From NCBI GenBank assembly GCA_052379845.1, contig JBQTCF010000007.1: 64,000 nucleotides of DNA; one strand, given 5' to 3'. The position numbers were made by a program, and so were the translations under genes. Shown one piece after another: positions 62,276 to 64,000 of this stretch (position 1 is the first letter of the stretch; the number at the start of each line of letters is the position of its first letter). The notes under the pieces were generated by a model that had not been told where the DNA came from, ran no database searches, and saw only the letters and a program-made list of their open reading frames with translations. The stretch comes from Roseinatronobacter sp052379845 (GTDB taxonomy: Bacteria; Pseudomonadota; Alphaproteobacteria; Rhodobacterales; Rhodobacteraceae).

Positions 62276-63901
62276 ATGGGCTGGCTTTCGGATGAAACCG
62301 GTTTGGACCGGAACGCGGCAAATTATGTTGCGCTGACCCCGCTATCGCATTTGCGCCGCGCTGCAGACGTGTTTGCACACCATGAAGCCATGGTTTACGG
62401 CGCGATCCGCTGGACCTATGCGCAATATTGCGCGCGTGTGACGCGCCTTGCCAGCAGTCTGGCCGCGCAGGGTGTGAAACCCGGCGACGTGGTGGCGACG
62501 CTTCTGCCCAATATTCCCGCCCATGCCGAAGCGCATTTTGCAGTGCCCGCCTGTGGGGGCGTGCTGAATGCAATCAATATCCGGCTGGATGTGGACACAG
62601 TTGCCTATATCCTTGGGCATGGCGGGGCCAAGCTGATACTGGTGGATACGGCCTTTGTGGAGCTTGCCGAAGCGGCCTGCAGCACGCTTGACGCCCCGCC
62701 CGTGATTGTCGAAGTGCCTGACACACAGGCCGGTTTCACCCCCACCGGACGCCATACCAACTATGAGGCATTGGTGGATGCGGGCGATCCGCAGTTTGCG
62801 TGGATTCTGCCACAGGATGAATGGGAAAGTATTGCGCTGAACTACACTTCCGGGACGACCGGTCGCCCCAAAGGCGTGGTTTATCACCATCGCGGCGCGT
62901 ATCTGTCCACGCTGGGTCAGCCCATTTCATGGCGCATGACGCTGTTTCCCCGGTATCTGACGATTGTGCCGATGTTTCATTGCAATGCATGGTGCCATCC
63001 ATGGATGCTGCCCGCGCTTGGCGGGTGCATGATTTGCCTGCGCGATGTGACGGCAGCGGGCATTTATCATGCCATCAGCGCGGAACGGGCAACCCATTTC
63101 GGCGGTGCGCCAATCGTGCTGCAAACCATCATCAATGCCCGCCCCGAAGACCGCCTGCCGTTTGATCATCTGGTCGAGGTGTTTACCGCAGGTGCCCCGC
63201 CGCCTGCTGCCGTGCTGGCCGCGATTGAACCACTGGGGTTCAATGTGACGCAGGTTTACGGCCTGACCGAAACCTATGGCCCCGCGACGGAATGCCTGTG
63301 GCATGACGGGTTCGATACCCTGCAAGGCGAGGACCGCGCCGAGGTGAAGGCTAGAACAGGTGTGCTTATGCCGTTCATGGATGATATTAGCGTCATGCAG
63401 CCCGACACCTTGATGCCAGTTGCGCGTGACGGGGCGGCGCTGGGGGAAATCCTGCACCGGGGCAATGGTGTGATGAAAGGCTATTACAAGAACCCGCAAG
63501 CCACGGCAGACGCCTTTCGCGGTGGGTATTTCCATTCCGGCGACATCGCCTTCTGGCACGAGGATGGCTATATCAAGATTGCCGATCGCGCGAAGGATAT
63601 CATCATTTCCGGCGGCGAAAATGTCAGTTCCGTCGAGGTGGAAGGGGTTTTGATGAAACACCCCGCTGTCGGGCTGGCCGCTGTGGTCGCCAAGCCAGAT
63701 GATACATGGGGCGAAGTGCCCTGCGCCTGCATCGAACTGAAGCCCGGCGCACAGGCCAGCGAACAGGATTTGATTGCCTTTTGCCGCGCAAGATTGGCAG
63801 GGTTCAAGACCCCCAAAAAGGTGGTCTTCATGGACCTGCCGAAAACGGCAACCGGCAAAATTCAAAAAGCCGATTTGCGCGAATGGGTGCGCGCGTTGTG
63901 A
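62276..63901 (+). CDS. AMP-dependent acyl-CoA synthetase (DmdB-like / medium- to long-chain)
   Basis: A 541-residue acyl-adenylate-forming ligase. The P-loop YTSGTTGRPKG is at about 190-200, followed by VYGLTETYGPAT, YFHSGDIAFWHEDGYIKIADRAKD, ISGGENVSSVEVE and the C-terminal catalytic Lys (about 528) in PKTATGKIQK. GGGGGG stands three bases before the ATG at 62276. The length and opening resemble roseobacter acyl-CoA ligases of the DmdB group as well as FadD-type enzymes; substrate is open. It completes the fatty-acid oxidation set. Confidence 0.9.
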   Translation: MGWLSDETGLDRNAANYVALTPLSHLRRAADVFAHHEAMVYGAIRWTYAQYCARVTRLASSLAAQGVKPGDVVATLLPNIPAHAEAHFAVPACGGVLNAINIRLDVDTVAYILGHGGAKLILVDTAFVELAEAACSTLDAPPVIVEVPDTQAGFTPTGRHTNYEALVDAGDPQFAWILPQDEWESIALNYTSGTTGRPKGVVYHHRGAYLSTLGQPISWRMTLFPRYLTIVPMFHCNAWCHPWMLPALGGCMICLRDVTAAGIYHAISAERATHFGGAPIVLQTIINARPEDRLPFDHLVEVFTAGAPPPAAVLAAIEPLGFNVTQVYGLTETYGPATECLWHDGFDTLQGEDRAEVKARTGVLMPFMDDISVMQPDTLMPVARDGAALGEILHRGNGVMKGYYKNPQATADAFRGGYFHSGDIAFWHEDGYIKIADRAKDIIISGGENVSSVEVEGVLMKHPAVGLAAVVAKPDDTWGEVPCACIELKPGAQASEQDLIAFCRARLAGFKTPKKVVFMDLPKTATGKIQKADLREWVRAL

Positions 63902-63965
63902 CACGCTGGCGTTGCGTGCGAAGTTGCGATAAGGTGCCTTCAAAACGACAAAGCAGGCAAGCGGC

Positions 63966-64000
63966 ATGACGACCGCGCTTAAGAAATATCATAAGCTTGA
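63966..64000 (+). CDS. Start of a gene cut off by the window edge
   Basis: ATG at 63966 opens MTTALKKYHKL and stays open to the end of the window. I recall similar N-termini in a conserved Rhodobacterales protein of unknown function, but eleven residues are too few to name it. Confidence 0.4.
   Translation, partial: MTTALKKYHKL

Noticed and set aside
1..64000. CRISPR array, tRNA or rRNA genes, prophage
   Set aside because: I looked for regular short repeats, cloverleaf-like stems with CCA ends and phage structural genes and found none.

Overview
The window looks like a chromosomal segment of a GC-rich alphaproteobacterium, most likely Rhodobacterales (Roseobacter/Rhodobacter group). The reasons are the mixture of genes and their order: an Entner-Doudoroff dehydratase, a split flagellar cluster with MotA and MotE-like proteins, a Tad pilus locus, a TAXI-type TRAP transporter, a MerR-MerR-acyl-CoA dehydrogenase-thiolase-FadB block, and dispersed repeats with a conserved TTCATCTTGCC core. 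All calls are from reading the sequence; no database search was run.

Layout. 1-6.4 kb: a small hypothetical gene, edd, an M48 protease, a ZIP metal transporter with an Irr-type box, an HNH endonuclease and cobyric acid synthase. 6.4-7.6 kb: an IS110-family element followed by a dispersed repeat. 7.9-16.0 kb: a divergent flagellar cluster, with a large exported protein, motA, a motE-like gene, a DUF6468-like gene and fliL on the minus strand, and fliF, fliH-like, fliN and fliP on the plus strand. 16.1-24.05 kb: ychF, a DctB/DctD-type two-component pair and a TAXI-TRAP transporter that ends in a strong terminator. 24.1-32.2 kb: a minus-strand Tad block (AAA+ ATPase, prepilin peptidase, two TPR lipoproteins, tadC, tadB, cpaF, cpaE).

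32.5-37.9 kb: etfBA, PduO-type cobalamin adenosyltransferase with a twin-TM protein, an SDR, and an Hpt plus NtrC-like regulator pair. 38.2-42.6 kb: propionyl-CoA synthetase and an NADP malic enzyme. 42.7-46.0 kb: a tightly overlapping nucleoside salvage operon (cdd, deoB, add, upp). 46.1-54.6 kb: a SPOR protein, an EamA exporter, a Flp-pilin-like protein, ilvC with two Lrp paralogues, DUF952-pyrD, a MATE exporter and two thioesterases. 54.6-64 kb: two MerR regulators and a fatty-acid oxidation cluster with an acyl-CoA ligase, interrupted by a degenerate Hint-domain gene and ending in a partial gene.

The genes work together as a heterotroph's carbon economy: acyl-CoA dehydrogenase electrons would pass to ETF, propionyl-CoA synthetase and malic enzyme serve short-chain acid use, and Edd serves sugar acids. 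Surface structures (flagellum, Tad pilus) fill most of the rest.

No rRNA, tRNA, CRISPR array or prophage was seen. The most interesting items are regulatory or structural: tandem in-phase palindromes overlapping the dctD stop codon together with a GAFPGA loop; an NtrC-like regulator that lacks the GAFTGA loop and is paired with an Hpt protein; TTTGCAAA boxes upstream of prpE; an Irr-type box at the ZIP gene; a structured repeat family with compensatory hairpins; a candidate IS110 bridge-RNA region; a 24-bp tandem repeat at the start of add; and a winged-helix AAA+ ATPase attached to the Tad genes.
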